A DNA stretch of 64,000 nt from Lysobacter niastensis (GCF_015453285.1 NZ_JADLZT010000006.1:248001-312000); one strand, 5' to 3'. Positions 1 through 13,695 are shown, numbered from the stretch's first letter. The notes: a model not told the origin generated them from the letters alone. A program made the numbers and translations.

Positions 1-861
<861 letters not shown>

Positions 862-870
862 GTTGTGACC

Positions 871-906
871 AAAGAAGGGAGACGCAGGTTTCCCTTCTTT
901 GTTTTG
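871..906 (+). terminator. Stem-loop after guaB
   Basis: AAAGAAGGGA (871-880) pairs perfectly with TCCCTTCTTT (891-900) around a 10-nt loop, followed by GTTTTG. It has the shape of a rho-independent terminator or attenuator between guaB and guaA. The arm is bidirectional, but the T-rich tail is on the plus strand. Whether guaA is read through or has its own promoter is not visible. Confidence 0.7.
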
Positions 907-942
907 TGCCTCTGAAATTCATCCAGCATTTGCACGGCCCCC

Positions 943-2508
943 ATGACCGACATCCATAGCGACAAGATCCTGATCCTCGACTTCGGCGCGCAATACACGC
1001 AGCTGATCGCCCGCCGCATCCGCGAAATCGGTGTGTATTGCGAAATCTGGGCCTGGGACCACGACCCGTCCGAGATTGCCGCCTACGGAGCCAAGGGCAT
1101 CATCCTGTCGGGTGGCCCGGAGTCGACCACAGTCGAGGGCGCGCCGAAGGCGCCGCAAGAAGTCTTCGATTCGGGGCTGCCGATCCTCGGCATCTGCTAC
1201 GGCATGCAGACGCTGGCTGCGCAGCTGGGCGGCGCCACCGAAGCCGCCGATGCACGCGAGTTCGGCCATGCGGAAGTCGAGCTGGTCGCGCACGACGCGC
1301 TGCTCGGTGGCCTCAGCGACCACGATGGCGAGCCGCGCATCGACGTCTGGATGAGCCACGGCGACCACGTCGCCAAGGCGCCGCCGGGCTGGACGATCAC
1401 CGCCGTCACCGACCGCATCCCGGTGGCCGCGATGGCCCTGGAAGAGAAGCGCTGGTACGGCGTGCAGTTCCATCCCGAGGTTACGCACACCAAGCAGGGC
1501 CTGACCCTGTTGCGCCGCTTCGTCAGTGAGATCTGCGGCTGCAAGACGCTGTGGACCGCCGCCAACATCATCGACGACCAGATCGAGCGAGTGCGCGCCA
1601 AGGTCGGTTCCGACGAGGTCATCCTCGGCCTGTCGGGCGGCGTGGATTCGTCGGTCGTCGCCGCGCTGCTGCACCGGGCGATCGGCAAGCAGCTGACCTG
1701 CGTGTTCGTCGACACCGGCCTGCTGCGCTGGAACGAGGGCGACCAGGTGATGGCGATGTTCGCCGAGCACATGGGTGTCAAGGTCATCCGTGTCAACGCT
1801 GCCGACCGTTACTTCAACGCGCTGGCCGGCGTCGAAGACCCGGAGGCCAAGCGCAAGATCATCGGCAACCTGTTCGTCGAGATCTTCGACGAAGAGTCGT
1901 CCAAGCTGGCCAACGCCAAGTGGCTGGCGCAGGGCACCATCTATCCGGACGTCATCGAGTCGGCCGGCAGCAAGACCGGCAAGGCGCACGTCATCAAGAG
2001 TCACCACAACGTCGGCGGCCTGCCCGAGGACATGAAGCTCGGTCTGGTCGAACCGCTGCGTGAGCTGTTCAAGGACGAGGTGCGGCGCCTCGGCGTCGAG
2101 CTCGGCCTGCCCAAGAGCATGGTCTACCGCCATCCGTTCCCCGGCCCCGGCCTGGGCGTGCGCATCCTCGGCGAGGTCAAGCGCGAGCACGCCGAGCTGC
2201 TTGCCAAGGCCGACCACATCTTCATCGACGAGCTGCGCAAGGCGGACCTGTACGACCGCGTCAGCCAGGCCTTTGCCGTGTTCCTGCCGGTGAAGTCGGT
2301 CGGCGTGGTCGGCGACGCGCGTGCCTACGAGTGGGTGATCGCACTGCGTGCAGTGGAGACCATCGACTTCATGACGGCCCACTGGGCACACCTGCCGTAC
2401 GAGTTCCTTGGGCGAGTTTCCAACCGTATTATCAATGAGTTGCGCGGTGTTTCTCGCGTTGTTTACGACATCAGCGGCAAGCCGCCCGCGACCATCGAGT
2501 GGGAGTAA
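943..2508 (+). CDS. guaA: GMP synthase (glutamine-hydrolysing)
   Basis: A 521-residue protein, normal for GuaA, which aminates XMP to GMP using glutamine and ATP. Residues 1-200 form the class I glutamine amidotransferase, with nucleophile Cys85 in GICYGMQ and His177/Glu179 in QFHPE. The ATP-pyrophosphatase P-loop SGGVDSS is at residues 231-237. The C-terminal dimerisation domain contains [11 protein letters not shown] and ends in KPPATIEWE, the family's typical terminus. The ATG at 943 gives an N-terminus beginning [19 protein letters not shown], as expected. It lies downstream of guaB in the same orientation. A 536-residue antisense frame across it is a codon-bias shadow. Confidence 0.98.
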   Translation: MTDIHSDKILILDFGAQYTQLIARRIREIGVYCEIWAWDHDPSEIAAYGAKGIILSGGPESTTVEGAPKAPQEVFDSGLPILGICYGMQTLAAQLGGATEAADAREFGHAEVELVAHDALLGGLSDHDGEPRIDVWMSHGDHVAKAPPGWTITAVTDRIPVAAMALEEKRWYGVQFHPEVTHTKQGLTLLRRFVSEICGCKTLWTAANIIDDQIERVRAKVGSDEVILGLSGGVDSSVVAALLHRAIGKQLTCVFVDTGLLRWNEGDQVMAMFAEHMGVKVIRVNAADRYFNALAGVEDPEAKRKIIGNLFVEIFDEESSKLANAKWLAQGTIYPDVIESAGSKTGKAHVIKSHHNVGGLPEDMKLGLVEPLRELFKDEVRRLGVELGLPKSMVYRHPFPGPGLGVRILGEVKREHAELLAKADHIFIDELRKADLYDRVSQAFAVFLPVKSVGVVGDARAYEWVIALRAVETIDFMTAHWAHLPYEFLGRVSNRIINELRGVSRVVYDISGKPPATIEWE

Positions 2509-2544
2509 CCGCGAGGAGCGGTACCGCATTTACAGGGAGGGTAA

Positions 2545-3518
<974 letters not shown>

Positions 3519-3524
3519 CCGGCA

Positions 3525-4007
3525 TCAGCCAACGGGTGGCAGCCTGTCCTTCGCGAGTTGCTCGTTGAGTTCCTTGTCGAGCATGCGCAGACCCAGCTTC
3601 GCCTCGTGACCCAGGCACAGGGACGCGGCGAACATCAGCAGTACCCCGACCACGGCCAGGGCCGTCGGGACCAGGTCCAGCCGATAGCCGAAGAAGGCAT
3701 CGACGGCGATGCCCAGGCTGGTGCCGACGAAAGCGCTGATCGCCGCGTACAGCATGCGCACCGAGGCCAGCACCAGCACGGAACGTTGCCGGTGGATGGC
3801 GATGCGCGCTTCCAGTGCGAGTCGGGCGTCTCCCTGCGAGGTGGCCCTGAGGGTATCGATCTCCGAACGCATCCGGTCGACCACACGCGCCAGACGATTG
3901 TTCGACGAGATCAGCAGCGAGCTGGCCGCTGTCAGGAAGAACGCGGGCGTGATCATGGCCGAGACGACGGCGTAGTGCGAAGGATCGATCGGAAGGGGCG
4001 AGGGCAT
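3525..4007 (-). CDS. DUF2721 family membrane protein
   Basis: About 160 residues from the ATG at 4007; a longer frame to 4037 adds ten residues of doubtful coding value. The protein starts near a [37 protein letters not shown] segment, which is the DUF2721 signature. It has three predicted membrane helices: one N-terminal, then two around residues 75-130 separated by a short loop. The soluble stretch between helix 1 and 2 is rich in Arg and Ala and may be helical. The family has no known function. It sits convergent with tadA and divergent from orn. Confidence 0.85.
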   Translation of the reverse strand: MPSPLPIDPSHYAVVSAMITPAFFLTAASSLLISSNNRLARVVDRMRSEIDTLRATSQGDARLALEARIAIHRQRSVLVLASVRMLYAAISAFVGTSLGIAVDAFFGYRLDLVPTALAVVGVLLMFAASLCLGHEAKLGLRMLDKELNEQLAKDRLPPVG

Positions 4008-4085
4008 GGGCTTTCCGTGGCGAGGCGCGGCCTGCATGCGCAGGCAGTCTGTATGATGCTACCGGGATTCCACCAGTGCGCGCGC

Positions 4086-4658
4086 ATGGCAGCCGTAAAC
4101 ACGACGAACGACGAGCACCTGATCTGGATCGACCTGGAAATGACCGGGCTGGATACGGGTGGCGACTCCATCCTCGAGATCGCCACCGTGGTGACGGACA
4201 AGCAGCTCAACATCCTGGCCGAAGGGCCGGAGCTGGCCATTGGCCATCCGCTCTCGCGGCTTGAAGCGATGGACGAATGGAACCGCAACCAGCATCGCAA
4301 GTCGGGTCTGTGGCAGCGCGTGCTCGACAGCCAGGTGACGATGGGCGAGGCCGAATCGCAGACCGTCGAGTTCCTCTCGCGCTGGGTGCCCGCGGGCAAG
4401 TCGCCGATGTGCGGCAACTCGATCTGCCAGGACCGGCGCTTCCTGCATCGGCTGATGCCGCAGTTGGAGCGGCATTTCCATTACCGCAACCTTGACGTCA
4501 GCACCATCAAGGAGCTGGCCCGGCGTTGGGCGCCGGATGTCTACGCCGGCATCAGCAAGGAAGCGCGCCATACCGCGCTCAGTGACGTGCGCGACTCCAT
4601 CGCCGAATTGCGCCATTACCGCCTGTCGATGGGCCGCCTGGGCGGCCTGGACGGCTGA
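4086..4658 (+). CDS. orn: Oligoribonuclease
   Basis: A 190-residue DEDDh-type 3'-5' exoribonuclease that degrades di- and oligoribonucleotides, including pGpG from c-di-GMP turnover. Exo I ([11 protein letters not shown], with Asp16 and Glu18), Exo II ([12 protein letters not shown]) and Exo III ([11 protein letters not shown]) are all recognisable. The open frame extends much further upstream, but homology begins at [14 protein letters not shown], so the ATG at 4086 is chosen. It ends just before the convergent mscS-like gene. A CCGCCAT/ATGGCGG hairpin (4665-4685) lies across the junction and could terminate either transcript. Confidence 0.95.
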   Translation: MAAVNTTNDEHLIWIDLEMTGLDTGGDSILEIATVVTDKQLNILAEGPELAIGHPLSRLEAMDEWNRNQHRKSGLWQRVLDSQVTMGEAESQTVEFLSRWVPAGKSPMCGNSICQDRRFLHRLMPQLERHFHYRNLDVSTIKELARRWAPDVYAGISKEARHTALSDVRDSIAELRHYRLSMGRLGGLDG

Positions 4659-4673
4659 TCCGGGCCGCCATTC

Positions 4674-5591
4674 TCAGGATGGCGGGCGCTCTACCGTCAA
4701 CGTGATCCCTGTTGCGCCATCCTGGGTGATGGCGCGCACCGCGCGCACGTCGCGCTGCGCTCCCTGGATGCTGATCCCGGCTTCGTCGAAGGCGCGCTTG
4801 ATCCGTTCGTTGAGATCGCACTTGGTCGCGAAATGGTCGGCGTTGCCGACATGGCACCGCACACCCAGGCGCACCGCGGTATCGGCCAGCTCGTAGACCA
4901 TCACGTCGGGCGCGGGCTCGGCCAGGATGCGTTCGTCGGCGCGCATGATCTTCATCACCGCTTCGCGCGCGACATCGATGTCGTCGGTGTAACCGATGCC
5001 GATGATGAGCTCGATGCGGCGCATCGTGTCCGGCGTCAGGTTGATGATCGGCGCCGTGGTAATCAGGTTGTTGGGCAGCACGATCGTCTGGTTGTCGGCG
5101 CCGCGCAGCCGGGTCTGGAAAATGCTGACCGCCTCGACCTTGCCACTGCTTCCGGCGATCTGGACGATGTCGCCCACGCGGAAAGGCTTCAGCGTCACCA
5201 GCATCACGCCGGACGCGACGTTGGACAGCGAATCCTTCAGCGCCAGGCCGATAGCCAGACCGGCCGCGCCCAGCACCGCGATGAGCGAGGTCGGCGCGAC
5301 ATTGAAAAAGACCTGCAGGATGGCCAGCACCAGCACGACCACCAGCACCACGTACGCGAGGCGGCTCATGAACTGCATCGCGGTCGGCTCGACGTGCGCG
5401 CGCGTCAACGCTCGCGAGATGATGCGCGACACCCATTTGACCAGGTGCAGGCCGACGTAGAAGACGACGAGCGCACCCGCGAGCTTCAGTCCGATGCGCA
5501 GCGCCAGGTCCGTCAACTCCTGGGTGGACAGCAGGCTGAGGTCGGGCACTTCCGGCACGACGGGTGACTTCGGGACAAGCGTGGCGAGCAA
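4674..5591 (-). CDS. MscS-family small-conductance mechanosensitive channel
   Basis: A 305-residue inner-membrane channel of MscS size that releases osmolytes on hypo-osmotic shock. Three hydrophobic segments occupy roughly residues 25-125. The pore helix and beta domain follow, with the typical LKDSLSNVASGVMLVTLKPFRVGDIVQI and LPNNLI motifs. The C-terminal part matches the MscS cytoplasmic vestibule. It lies downstream of ppsA on the same strand after a 78-nt gap that holds a strong stem-loop, so it may be transcribed separately. Confidence 0.92.
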   Translation of the reverse strand: MLATLVPKSPVVPEVPDLSLLSTQELTDLALRIGLKLAGALVVFYVGLHLVKWVSRIISRALTRAHVEPTAMQFMSRLAYVVLVVVLVLAILQVFFNVAPTSLIAVLGAAGLAIGLALKDSLSNVASGVMLVTLKPFRVGDIVQIAGSSGKVEAVSIFQTRLRGADNQTIVLPNNLITTAPIINLTPDTMRRIELIIGIGYTDDIDVAREAVMKIMRADERILAEPAPDVMVYELADTAVRLGVRCHVGNADHFATKCDLNERIKRAFDEAGISIQGAQRDVRAVRAITQDGATGITLTVERPPS

Positions 5592-5614
5592 GGTGTTCCT
5601 CCGGTACCAAATGC

Positions 5615-5644
5615 GACGCCCCGCGAGGGCGGGGCGTCTGTTTT
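5615..5644 (+). terminator. GC-rich stem-loop with T-tract
   Basis: GACGCCCCGC (5615-5624) pairs with GCGGGGCGTC (5629-5638) and is followed by TGTTTT. The U-tract is on the plus strand although the flanking genes are minus, so its terminator polarity is ambiguous. The stem and the 14 nt after it are nearly repeated at 18282-18320. Confidence 0.55.
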
Positions 5645-5669
5645 ACCTCAATGCCGCGTCGACGGGGTG

Positions 5670-8054
<2,385 letters not shown>

Positions 8055-8188
8055 GCGGGCGGTCTCCAGAGGGGGCTGGCGCGTGCGGGCGCGGCGAAGC
8101 GGATATGATCGCCGCTGCGTCGGATGCATACAAGCTTGATTCGACGGGGTTTTTCGTATTGGAAACGGTTTTTGAGGGAGTTTGGGCC

Positions 8189-9010
8189 ATGGCCTTGGTG
8201 CGCCCCGTGTTCTATGTCTCCGATGGCACCGGAATCACTGCCGAAACCATCGGACACAGCCTGCTGACGCAGTTCACCGAAACCCGCTTCGTCACCGATC
8301 GCATTCCCTTCGTCGACAGCGTCGAACGGGCGAGGGAAGTGGGGGCGAAGATTCGCGCCGCGGCCGAGATCCATGGCGTCCGCCCGGTGGTGATCAATTC
8401 GTGCATGGATGGCGACGTCGGCGCGGCCCTGGCCGAAAGCGGCGCCTTGATGCTCGATGTTTTTGCGCCGTTCATCGAACCGCTGGAGCGTGAGTTCGGC
8501 GAGTCCCGCCAGCGCAGGATTGGCCAGGCGCACGGCCTCGTCGATTTCGAGACCTATCACCGCCGCATCAACGCAATGAACTTCGCGTTGACCCATGACG
8601 ACGGCCAGAGCATCGACTACGACGATGCCGACCTGATCCTCGTGGCGGTGTCGCGCGCCGGCAAGACGCCGACCTGCGTCTACCTGGCGTTGCATTACGG
8701 CGTGCGCGCGGCCAACTACCCGTTGACCGAAGAGGACCTGGAGCAAGACCGCCTCCCGCCGCGCCTGCGCCCGTACCGCAACAAGCTGTTCGGCTTGACC
8801 ATCGATCCGATCCGCCTGCAGCAGATACGCCAGGAACGGCGGCCCAATTCGCGCTACGCGCAACTGGAGACCTGCAAACGCGAAGTGGCGGCGGCTGAAA
8901 TGATGTTCCGCGCTGAACGGATTACCACGCTGAGTACGACCAATACGTCGATCGAGGAAATCTCGAGCAAGGTACTGACGACGCTGGGTATCCACCGCGA
9001 GATGTTCTGA
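8189..9010 (+). CDS. ppsR: PEP synthase regulatory protein (kinase/pyrophosphorylase)
   Basis: A 273-residue DUF299 protein that switches PpsA off by ADP-dependent phosphorylation and on by Pi-dependent dephosphorylation. The P-loop-like SRAGKTPT motif and the following [15 protein letters not shown] match the family closely. The ATG at 8189 gives the standard [18 protein letters not shown] start; an in-frame GTG/ATG extension to 8003 overlaps ppsA and is rejected. Divergence from ppsA with a 134-nt gap supports a shared control region. Confidence 0.96.
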   Translation: MALVRPVFYVSDGTGITAETIGHSLLTQFTETRFVTDRIPFVDSVERAREVGAKIRAAAEIHGVRPVVINSCMDGDVGAALAESGALMLDVFAPFIEPLEREFGESRQRRIGQAHGLVDFETYHRRINAMNFALTHDDGQSIDYDDADLILVAVSRAGKTPTCVYLALHYGVRAANYPLTEEDLEQDRLPPRLRPYRNKLFGLTIDPIRLQQIRQERRPNSRYAQLETCKREVAAAEMMFRAERITTLSTTNTSIEEISSKVLTTLGIHREMF

Positions 9011-9178
9011 CGCCGTAGCGGCCCATAGCTTGGCCACACCTTCTCACTGAGTGAGAACGTCGATGCGAGCAAAGCGCATCGGAGAAGGGGCCCGGTCGCG
9101 GGGAATCCTTACGGTAGGCTTGCTGGCGGGGTGCGTCAACGCTGCCGCCGGGGCTGAGGGACGTGTAGGATCGGTTCC

Positions 9179-9694
9179 ATGACGTCCCTGGCAACCCACG
9201 CCGCACGCATTCCAAAACTCAGCCGGTTCGGCTGGCTGATGGGCCTGTATGCGGAGAACCATGCGCGGCTGACCCGCCTGTTCGAGCCGGCGGACCTGGT
9301 GCCGGGCTGCTACCGCTCCAGCATCGGCGACGGGCTGGATCTGCAGCTCGACGTGATTGAGCAGCATCGCTACACCACTGAACTCCGCCTTACGTATGTA
9401 CTGCGCGATCCGCTCACCGGCGAGCCGGATCCCTCGGCTTTCCTGCGGGTCTACCACGACGCCCGTCAGGTGGAAGCCACGCATTGCTACGTCGGCAGGC
9501 GCTGGCAGGACGTGATCGGCATGTATCCGCCGCCGGCCGAAGTCATCGGCCATCGCATGCGCATGAATACTTTTCTCGGAAAGTGGCTCGAGTATCTAGC
9601 GGAGCGGGGACATGGTGTGGCAACATTGCACCTCGTTGTCGCCGGCCACACAGCAGGCGACACGGACGAAAAAAACTTGGCAGCGAACGCTTGA
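9179..9694 (+). CDS. DUF1249 family protein
   Basis: A 171-residue soluble protein. Residues 18-150 carry the DUF1249 signature: LMGLYAENHARLTRLF, later LRLTYVLRD and a C-terminal RMRMNTFLGKWLEYL helix. The family is gammaproteobacterial with no known biochemical role. The gene sits just upstream of the tRNA-Ala/tRNA-Glu pair, and its stop codon overlaps the likely tRNA promoter at 9691-9720. Confidence 0.88.
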   Translation: MTSLATHAARIPKLSRFGWLMGLYAENHARLTRLFEPADLVPGCYRSSIGDGLDLQLDVIEQHRYTTELRLTYVLRDPLTGEPDPSAFLRVYHDARQVEATHCYVGRRWQDVIGMYPPPAEVIGHRMRMNTFLGKWLEYLAERGHGVATLHLVVAGHTAGDTDEKNLAANA

Positions 9695-9720
9695 CGACAT
9701 CGCTGAACGCCCAGTACAAT
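9691..9720 (+). promoter_or_regulatory. Promoter for the tRNA-Ala/tRNA-Glu pair
   Basis: TTGACG (9691-9696) and TACAAT (9715-9720), separated by 18 nt, match sigma-70 -35 and -10 elements and lie 20 nt upstream of the tRNA-Ala 5' end. No other candidate is seen between the upstream stop and the tRNAs. Confidence 0.6.
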
Positions 9721-9739
9721 TTTCGTCTTTCCAGCACGT

Positions 9740-9815
9740 GGGGCCATAGCTCAGCTGGGAGAGCGCCTGCATGGCATGCAGGAGGTCGGCGGTTCGATCC
9801 CGCCTGGCTCCACCA
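9740..9815 (+). tRNA. tRNA-Ala (anticodon GGC)
   Basis: A 76-nt cloverleaf including an encoded CCA. The acceptor stem GGGGCCA pairs with TGGCTCC (one G-T pair). The anticodon stem CCTGC/GCAGG encloses ATGGCAT with anticodon GGC. The T-loop GGTTCGATCC is standard. Confidence 0.95.
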
Positions 9816-9835
9816 ACTTGCTGAAAACCAGTTTT

Positions 9836-9911
9836 GTCCCCATCGTCTAGAGGCCTAGGACATTACCCTTTCACGGTAGCGACCGGGGTTCGAATCCCCG
9901 TGGGGACGCCA
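9836..9911 (+). tRNA. tRNA-Glu (anticodon TTC), island attachment site
   Basis: A 76-nt tRNA. The acceptor stem GTCCCCA pairs with TGGGGAC and is followed by encoded GCCA. The anticodon loop contains CTTTCAC with anticodon TTC. Its 3' 47 nt (from 9865) are repeated at 54043-54089, so the gene was used as an integration target and its 3' half was rebuilt from the incoming element. Confidence 0.96.
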
Positions 9912-9949
9912 ACTAGAACAAGCACTTAGGGCTGCCGAGAGGCGGCCCT
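9865..9949 (+). repeat. attL: 85-bp direct repeat at the island's left end
   Basis: Identical at all 85 positions to 54043-54127; the bases on both sides differ (T/C before, A/T after). It starts in the anticodon arm of tRNA-Glu and runs 38 nt past the CCA end, ending with the GGGCTGCCGAGAGGCGGCCCT hairpin region. The size and position are typical of tyrosine-integrase attachment cores. Confidence 0.93.
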
Positions 9950-9957
9950 AGTTGTTT

Positions 9958-9981
9958 TGCGGTAACGGTGCGGTAACTTCC
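9958..9981 (+). repeat. Repeated GCGGTAAC motifs just inside attL (putative arm sites)
   Basis: Two copies of TGCGGTAAC occur 11 nt apart just inside the left repeat, the second continuing as TTCC. A matching pair lies at 53904-53925 next to the integrase gene. Paired short repeats on both inner sides of an att core are what lambda-type integrases use as arm-binding sites; this role is inferred. Confidence 0.5.
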
Positions 9982-10089
9982 GGTACAAGGAGTGTCGGTT
10001 CCAGCGGTCAGCGAATGTGCGAACACGAGAACCGCAAAGTAGGGTGCAAATGTGCCCAAATGGCAGCTGACCGTCTGCCAGGGTGCCGA

Positions 10090-10494
10090 ATGGACATCGA
10101 AAAAATCCAACGCGCTCTCCAAGCGTTTGCTGATGAGCGGAACTGGGAGCAGTTCCACAACCCAAAGAAACTTGGCTATGGCGTTGGCAGGCGAAGCGGG
10201 TGAACTCTGGAATTGTTCCAGTGGCTATCCCCTGAGGAAGCCGCGTCCGTAAGTGGCAATGCCGACCTACAAAGCAAGGTAGCCGAGGAGCTAGCCGACA
10301 TATCTCTCTATTTGCTGAGGCTCGCTGCGGGGTGGGACATCGAGTACGTGACAGATGCGGGAGAGCCAATTTCGGTGGAGGTGAAGGCAACCACTTCACC
10401 AACGTTCCCTTGCTTTGAGATAGCGGATAACGAACTTCGCGCTGCCACAAAGCTGGGCGACAGATATCACCTCCATCTGGTATCGAATTGTTGA
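10090..10494 (+). pseudogene. Decayed MazG-like/DUF3883 chimera
   Basis: Frame 1 from the ATG at 10090 reads MDIEKIQRALQAFADERNW, the start of a small MazG-like nucleotide pyrophosphohydrolase. An extra A near 10170 shifts the homology into frame 2 (NLAMALAGEAGEL), and a lost base near 10208 returns it to frame 1 (FQWLSPEEAASVS...VAEELADISLYLLRLA). Frame 1 meets a stop at 10201 between the two indels. After LYLLRLA the sequence continues as WDIEYVTDAG...VEVKATT...FEIADNELRAATKLGDRYHLHLV, which resembles the DUF3883 nuclease-like domain. It therefore looks like two gene remnants joined. Sequencing error cannot explain the domain switch. Confidence 0.75.
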
Positions 10495-10715
10495 AGCCAG
10501 AGCTTCGGAAGCTGCAGATTGTTCGAAATCCTTCGAAGGAGTACGAGGGGCGATTCACGCCGATGGTTTACCGCGTGATGGGGTGAGTCGTCTGGGGCGA
10601 ATTCAGGCGTCATAGCAGGCGAAGGTGCTCGGCCAATAGGCTCACGGCCAGAAAGTTGCAACCGTTGTCACATTCGCGCACGATGCCGGAACCAGGGGGC
10701 TGGGGAAAGTGCGGC

Positions 10716-11015
10716 ATGGGCACCATCGAAATTGAGATGGATCGGGGACTGTTTACGCCCGACGTTATCGCGCGCACAGCGCATCGGTATACCGCCGACT
10801 ACTTCGTCGAGGTGAGCGCGGCGGGCGGCAGCATCGTGGTACGCCTGACGCCCAAAGGTCCTTCAGTCGACACCGAGCACCTAGCGCAGCGCTTTTGCAA
10901 TGACGCTTTAGACGATCGCCTACGCGCCGCGGTGGCGGAGCAGACCACCGAGCTGCACACGGCACTGGTGCGGGCTGCACTGGGCGAGGCGCAACCTCGG
11001 GATGCCTCGGCGTGA
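10716..11015 (+). CDS. hxsD: His-Xaa-Ser system protein HxsD
   Basis: About 99 residues from the ATG at 10716, chosen because MGTIEIEMDRGLFTPDVIARTAHRYTADYFVEV matches the HxsD start and a GGGGAAAG precedes it; upstream ATGs at 10683 and 10656 are possible. HxsD is a small family found only with HxsB and HxsC. It may act as a peptide-recognition or accessory subunit for the radical SAM maturases, but no activity has been assigned. The stop overlaps the GTG of hxsB by 4 nt, so it heads a four-gene operon. Confidence 0.85.
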   Translation: MGTIEIEMDRGLFTPDVIARTAHRYTADYFVEVSAAGGSIVVRLTPKGPSVDTEHLAQRFCNDALDDRLRAAVAEQTTELHTALVRAALGEAQPRDASA

Positions 11016-12505
11016 AGTTCCGTTCCGCTGATGCATTCTCGGGCGCGGCCGGCTATCGCCTACTACCGCTACGTTTTCGCCGATTGCCGTGGGATACAGA
11101 ACGGGTATTCGTCAGCTCAGCCGCCGGTGACTGGCTGATCATGGGGCACCGCGAGCTCGAACAAGTTATTGCTGGGACCATTGACCAGAATTCGACGTTA
11201 GGGATGGACCTGCAGGCACGGAACATGATCGCCGCCGACCCGTCGCGGACGACGCTGGCACCACTGCTTTCGCAGATGCGCAGCCGCAAGCAGTACCTGC
11301 AGCAGGGACCTTCCCTCCATATCTTTGTTGTATCGCTGCGCTGCCATCACACATGCAGCTACTGCCAAGTATCGCGAGCAGAATCGACCGAAACCGCCTT
11401 TGATCTCGACGAGACCAACGCCCGGTTGGCAGTGGAACGTTTGTTCGAGTGGCCCTCATCGACTCTGACCGTCGAGTTTCAAGGCGGCGAACCTTTGCTG
11501 CACTTTGCGCGCGTGCGGGCAATTACCGAGCAGATCCAGCAGCGCAATCGCCATGAGGGGCGAACCCTGCGGTTTGTGCTCGCTTCTACGCTTCACGACC
11601 TTAATGATGACCAGCTTGCGTTCTTCCGTGAGCACGACTTTCAGCTGTCGACCTCATTGGATGGCCCGGAGTGGCTGCACAACGCGAACCGGCCCCGGCC
11701 GGAGCGCGACAGTTATGCGCGCACCGTGGCCGGCATCGACCGCGCACGCCGCGCCCTGGGTGACGACGCGGTGTCGGCCCTGACGACGTTAACCCAGCGA
11801 AGCCTCTCGGCTCCGCGCGAGATTGTCGACGAGTATCGACGCCTAGGCTTCCATTCGATCTTCCTGCGCCCGCTCAGTCCCTACGGCTTTGCCAGGAAGA
11901 CGGGGCCCCGCATCGGCTACTCGCTCGCCGATTTCTTTGCGTTCTACCGCGAAGCACTGGAACACATCCTCGCGGTCAACCGTGACGGTTATCCGTTAGA
12001 AGAAGCGTACGCGAGTCTAATGCTGTCGCAGCTGTTCACTCCGTTTAGTCATGGCTACGTCGATCTGCGCTCGCCGACTGGCGCGGGCCTTGGCGCGGTG
12101 GTCTACGACTATGATGGCCAAGCGTACCCCTCGGACGAGGCGCGGATGCTGGCGGCCATGGGTGATCGCTCATTCGCGCTCGGTCATGTAGGTCAATCCG
12201 TTCGAGAGTGGCTGGCTTCACCAGCGATGCGGCGCGTGCTTGATGCTGGCGTCGCCGAGGCGTTGCCCGGCTGCGCAGATTGCGCTTTCGTGCCGCTGTG
12301 CGGAGCCGATCCAATCGACCACTATGCACGCCAGGGCGACACATGCGGGCATCGTCCATCGTCGGACTTCTGTCGCAAGCAACTTGGGTTCTTCGATTTG
12401 CTGCTGGAGCGGACGGAGCGGGCGGATGCCTATGATCGGGCGGTCCTGGAAAGCTGGGCCTTACCGCGGCGCAGCGCAACCCCGTGGCAGATAGAGGCTG
12501 CTTGA
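11012..12505 (+). CDS. hxsB: His-Xaa-Ser system radical SAM maturase HxsB
   Basis: A 497-residue radical SAM enzyme starting at GTG 11012. The CX3CX2C motif (Cys111, Cys115, Cys118 in RCHHTCSYC) binds the [4Fe-4S] cluster that cleaves S-adenosylmethionine. A GGEPLL motif follows at about residue 156. The C-terminal region contains a further cysteine set (CADCAFVPLCGADP...CGHRP...FC), like SPASM or twitch auxiliary clusters used in peptide-modifying enzymes. It overlaps hxsD and hxsC, showing translational coupling. The likely substrate is the HxS-repeat protein encoded 3' (hxsA). The chemistry of the modification is not known. Confidence 0.92.
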   Translation: MKFRSADAFSGAAGYRLLPLRFRRLPWDTERVFVSSAAGDWLIMGHRELEQVIAGTIDQNSTLGMDLQARNMIAADPSRTTLAPLLSQMRSRKQYLQQGPSLHIFVVSLRCHHTCSYCQVSRAESTETAFDLDETNARLAVERLFEWPSSTLTVEFQGGEPLLHFARVRAITEQIQQRNRHEGRTLRFVLASTLHDLNDDQLAFFREHDFQLSTSLDGPEWLHNANRPRPERDSYARTVAGIDRARRALGDDAVSALTTLTQRSLSAPREIVDEYRRLGFHSIFLRPLSPYGFARKTGPRIGYSLADFFAFYREALEHILAVNRDGYPLEEAYASLMLSQLFTPFSHGYVDLRSPTGAGLGAVVYDYDGQAYPSDEARMLAAMGDRSFALGHVGQSVREWLASPAMRRVLDAGVAEALPGCADCAFVPLCGADPIDHYARQGDTCGHRPSSDFCRKQLGFFDLLLERTERADAYDRAVLESWALPRRSATPWQIEAA

Positions 12506-13695
12506 TGTTGGCACTTGAGGCCAAGGCGACTTTGGAGGGCTGGGGCCACCGCGGCCAGTACAAAGTCGCCGGATTGCAGGATTTCGCCGCTGCGCGATTG
12601 CCGCTGGAAAGGATGCTGCTGGATCTGCGTCCGAGCAGTGGCGTCCCAACTAGGTCGATGCTGACGAGATTGCCTTGGGCCGGTTTCTTGGTCGATTCGA
12701 AAGAGGCCGCCCCGCCAGGACGCAGATGGCTGCACCTCCACGGTAACGCCCGCACCGTTCAGCCCGGCGACGTGGTCGAGGTCATTCCGAGTCTGGGCAA
12801 GGTTGGGGTGCGCTACCGCCGCGGAAGCAATGGTAATGTCCTGTTCGCAACCGAACGTTGCAACAGCTTCTGCCTGATGTGTTCTCAGCCACCGCGGAAG
12901 ATCGAGGACGATTGGCGAGTCGCTCAACTGTGCGAACTGGCGGAACTTATCGATCCAGACGAGCAGTCGCTGGCGATAAGCGGAGGCGAGCCGACCCTGC
13001 TTGGCGACGGGTTGCCGCAGGTGATCCGGCATTGTTCGGTTGCACTACCCAAGACACATTTGCATGTGCTGTCCAACGGTCGTCTGCTCGGCGAAGATGA
13101 CTATGCCGCCTCGTTCCGTGACCTCCACCCGCATCTGACTTGGGGTGTGCCGTTGTACAGCGACAGCTTCGCAGTTCACGATCATATCGTTCAGAGCGAG
13201 GGCGCTTTCGCCCAGACCGTTCGCGGGTTGTACGCGTTGGAGCGCGCCGCGCAACGTATCGAGGTGCGCGTGGTGCTGGTACGACCGACCGTGGAGCGCC
13301 TCGCGGCGCTGGCGCGCTTCCTTTACCGCAACATGCCCTTTGTGGAGCATGTGGCGCTGATGGGAGTGGAGCCAATCGGCTTCGCCAAGGCCAATCACGC
13401 CGCTGTATGGCTGGATCCTGTCGACATGGCGCAAGCTTTGGGCGAGGCAGTGACCTTCCTGTCCGAGCGCGGCATGCGAGTTTCGCTGTACAACCTGCCG
13501 TTGTGTGTGCTTCCGCGTGATTTGTGGCCTTACGCTAGACAGAGCATATCGGACTGGAAGCAAGACTACCTGGCGGCATGCAGCGGCTGCGCGGTTCAGG
13601 CGCACTGCAGCGGATTCTTCTCTTGGATCAACGACCAGTGGCGCAGTAGGGCTATCGCGCCGATCCCATCATTCGCGGAGGTTCTCGATGAGTAA
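12505..13695 (+). CDS. hxsC: His-Xaa-Ser system radical SAM maturase HxsC
   Basis: About 396 residues from the ATG at 12505, which forms a TGATG overlap with the hxsB stop; an in-frame GTG at 12484 is an alternative. An N-terminal domain of about 110 residues precedes the radical SAM motif CX3CX2C (Cys119, Cys123, Cys126 in RCNSFCLMC). The SAM-binding ISGGEPTLLG sequence follows. The C-terminus has a CSGCAVQAHCSGFF cysteine cluster. Two different radical SAM enzymes in a single operon with one substrate is the defining layout of the Hxs system. Its stop overlaps the hxsA start by 8 nt. Confidence 0.92.
   Translation: MLALEAKATLEGWGHRGQYKVAGLQDFAAARLPLERMLLDLRPSSGVPTRSMLTRLPWAGFLVDSKEAAPPGRRWLHLHGNARTVQPGDVVEVIPSLGKVGVRYRRGSNGNVLFATERCNSFCLMCSQPPRKIEDDWRVAQLCELAELIDPDEQSLAISGGEPTLLGDGLPQVIRHCSVALPKTHLHVLSNGRLLGEDDYAASFRDLHPHLTWGVPLYSDSFAVHDHIVQSEGAFAQTVRGLYALERAAQRIEVRVVLVRPTVERLAALARFLYRNMPFVEHVALMGVEPIGFAKANHAAVWLDPVDMAQALGEAVTFLSERGMRVSLYNLPLCVLPRDLWPYARQSISDWKQDYLAACSGCAVQAHCSGFFSWINDQWRSRAIAPIPSFAEVLDE

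Noticed and set aside
919-2529. 536-residue minus frame opposite guaA
   Set aside because: It runs antisense to a clearly conserved gene, and its composition (Asp/Leu/Ala/Arg-rich without motifs) is a high-GC shadow.
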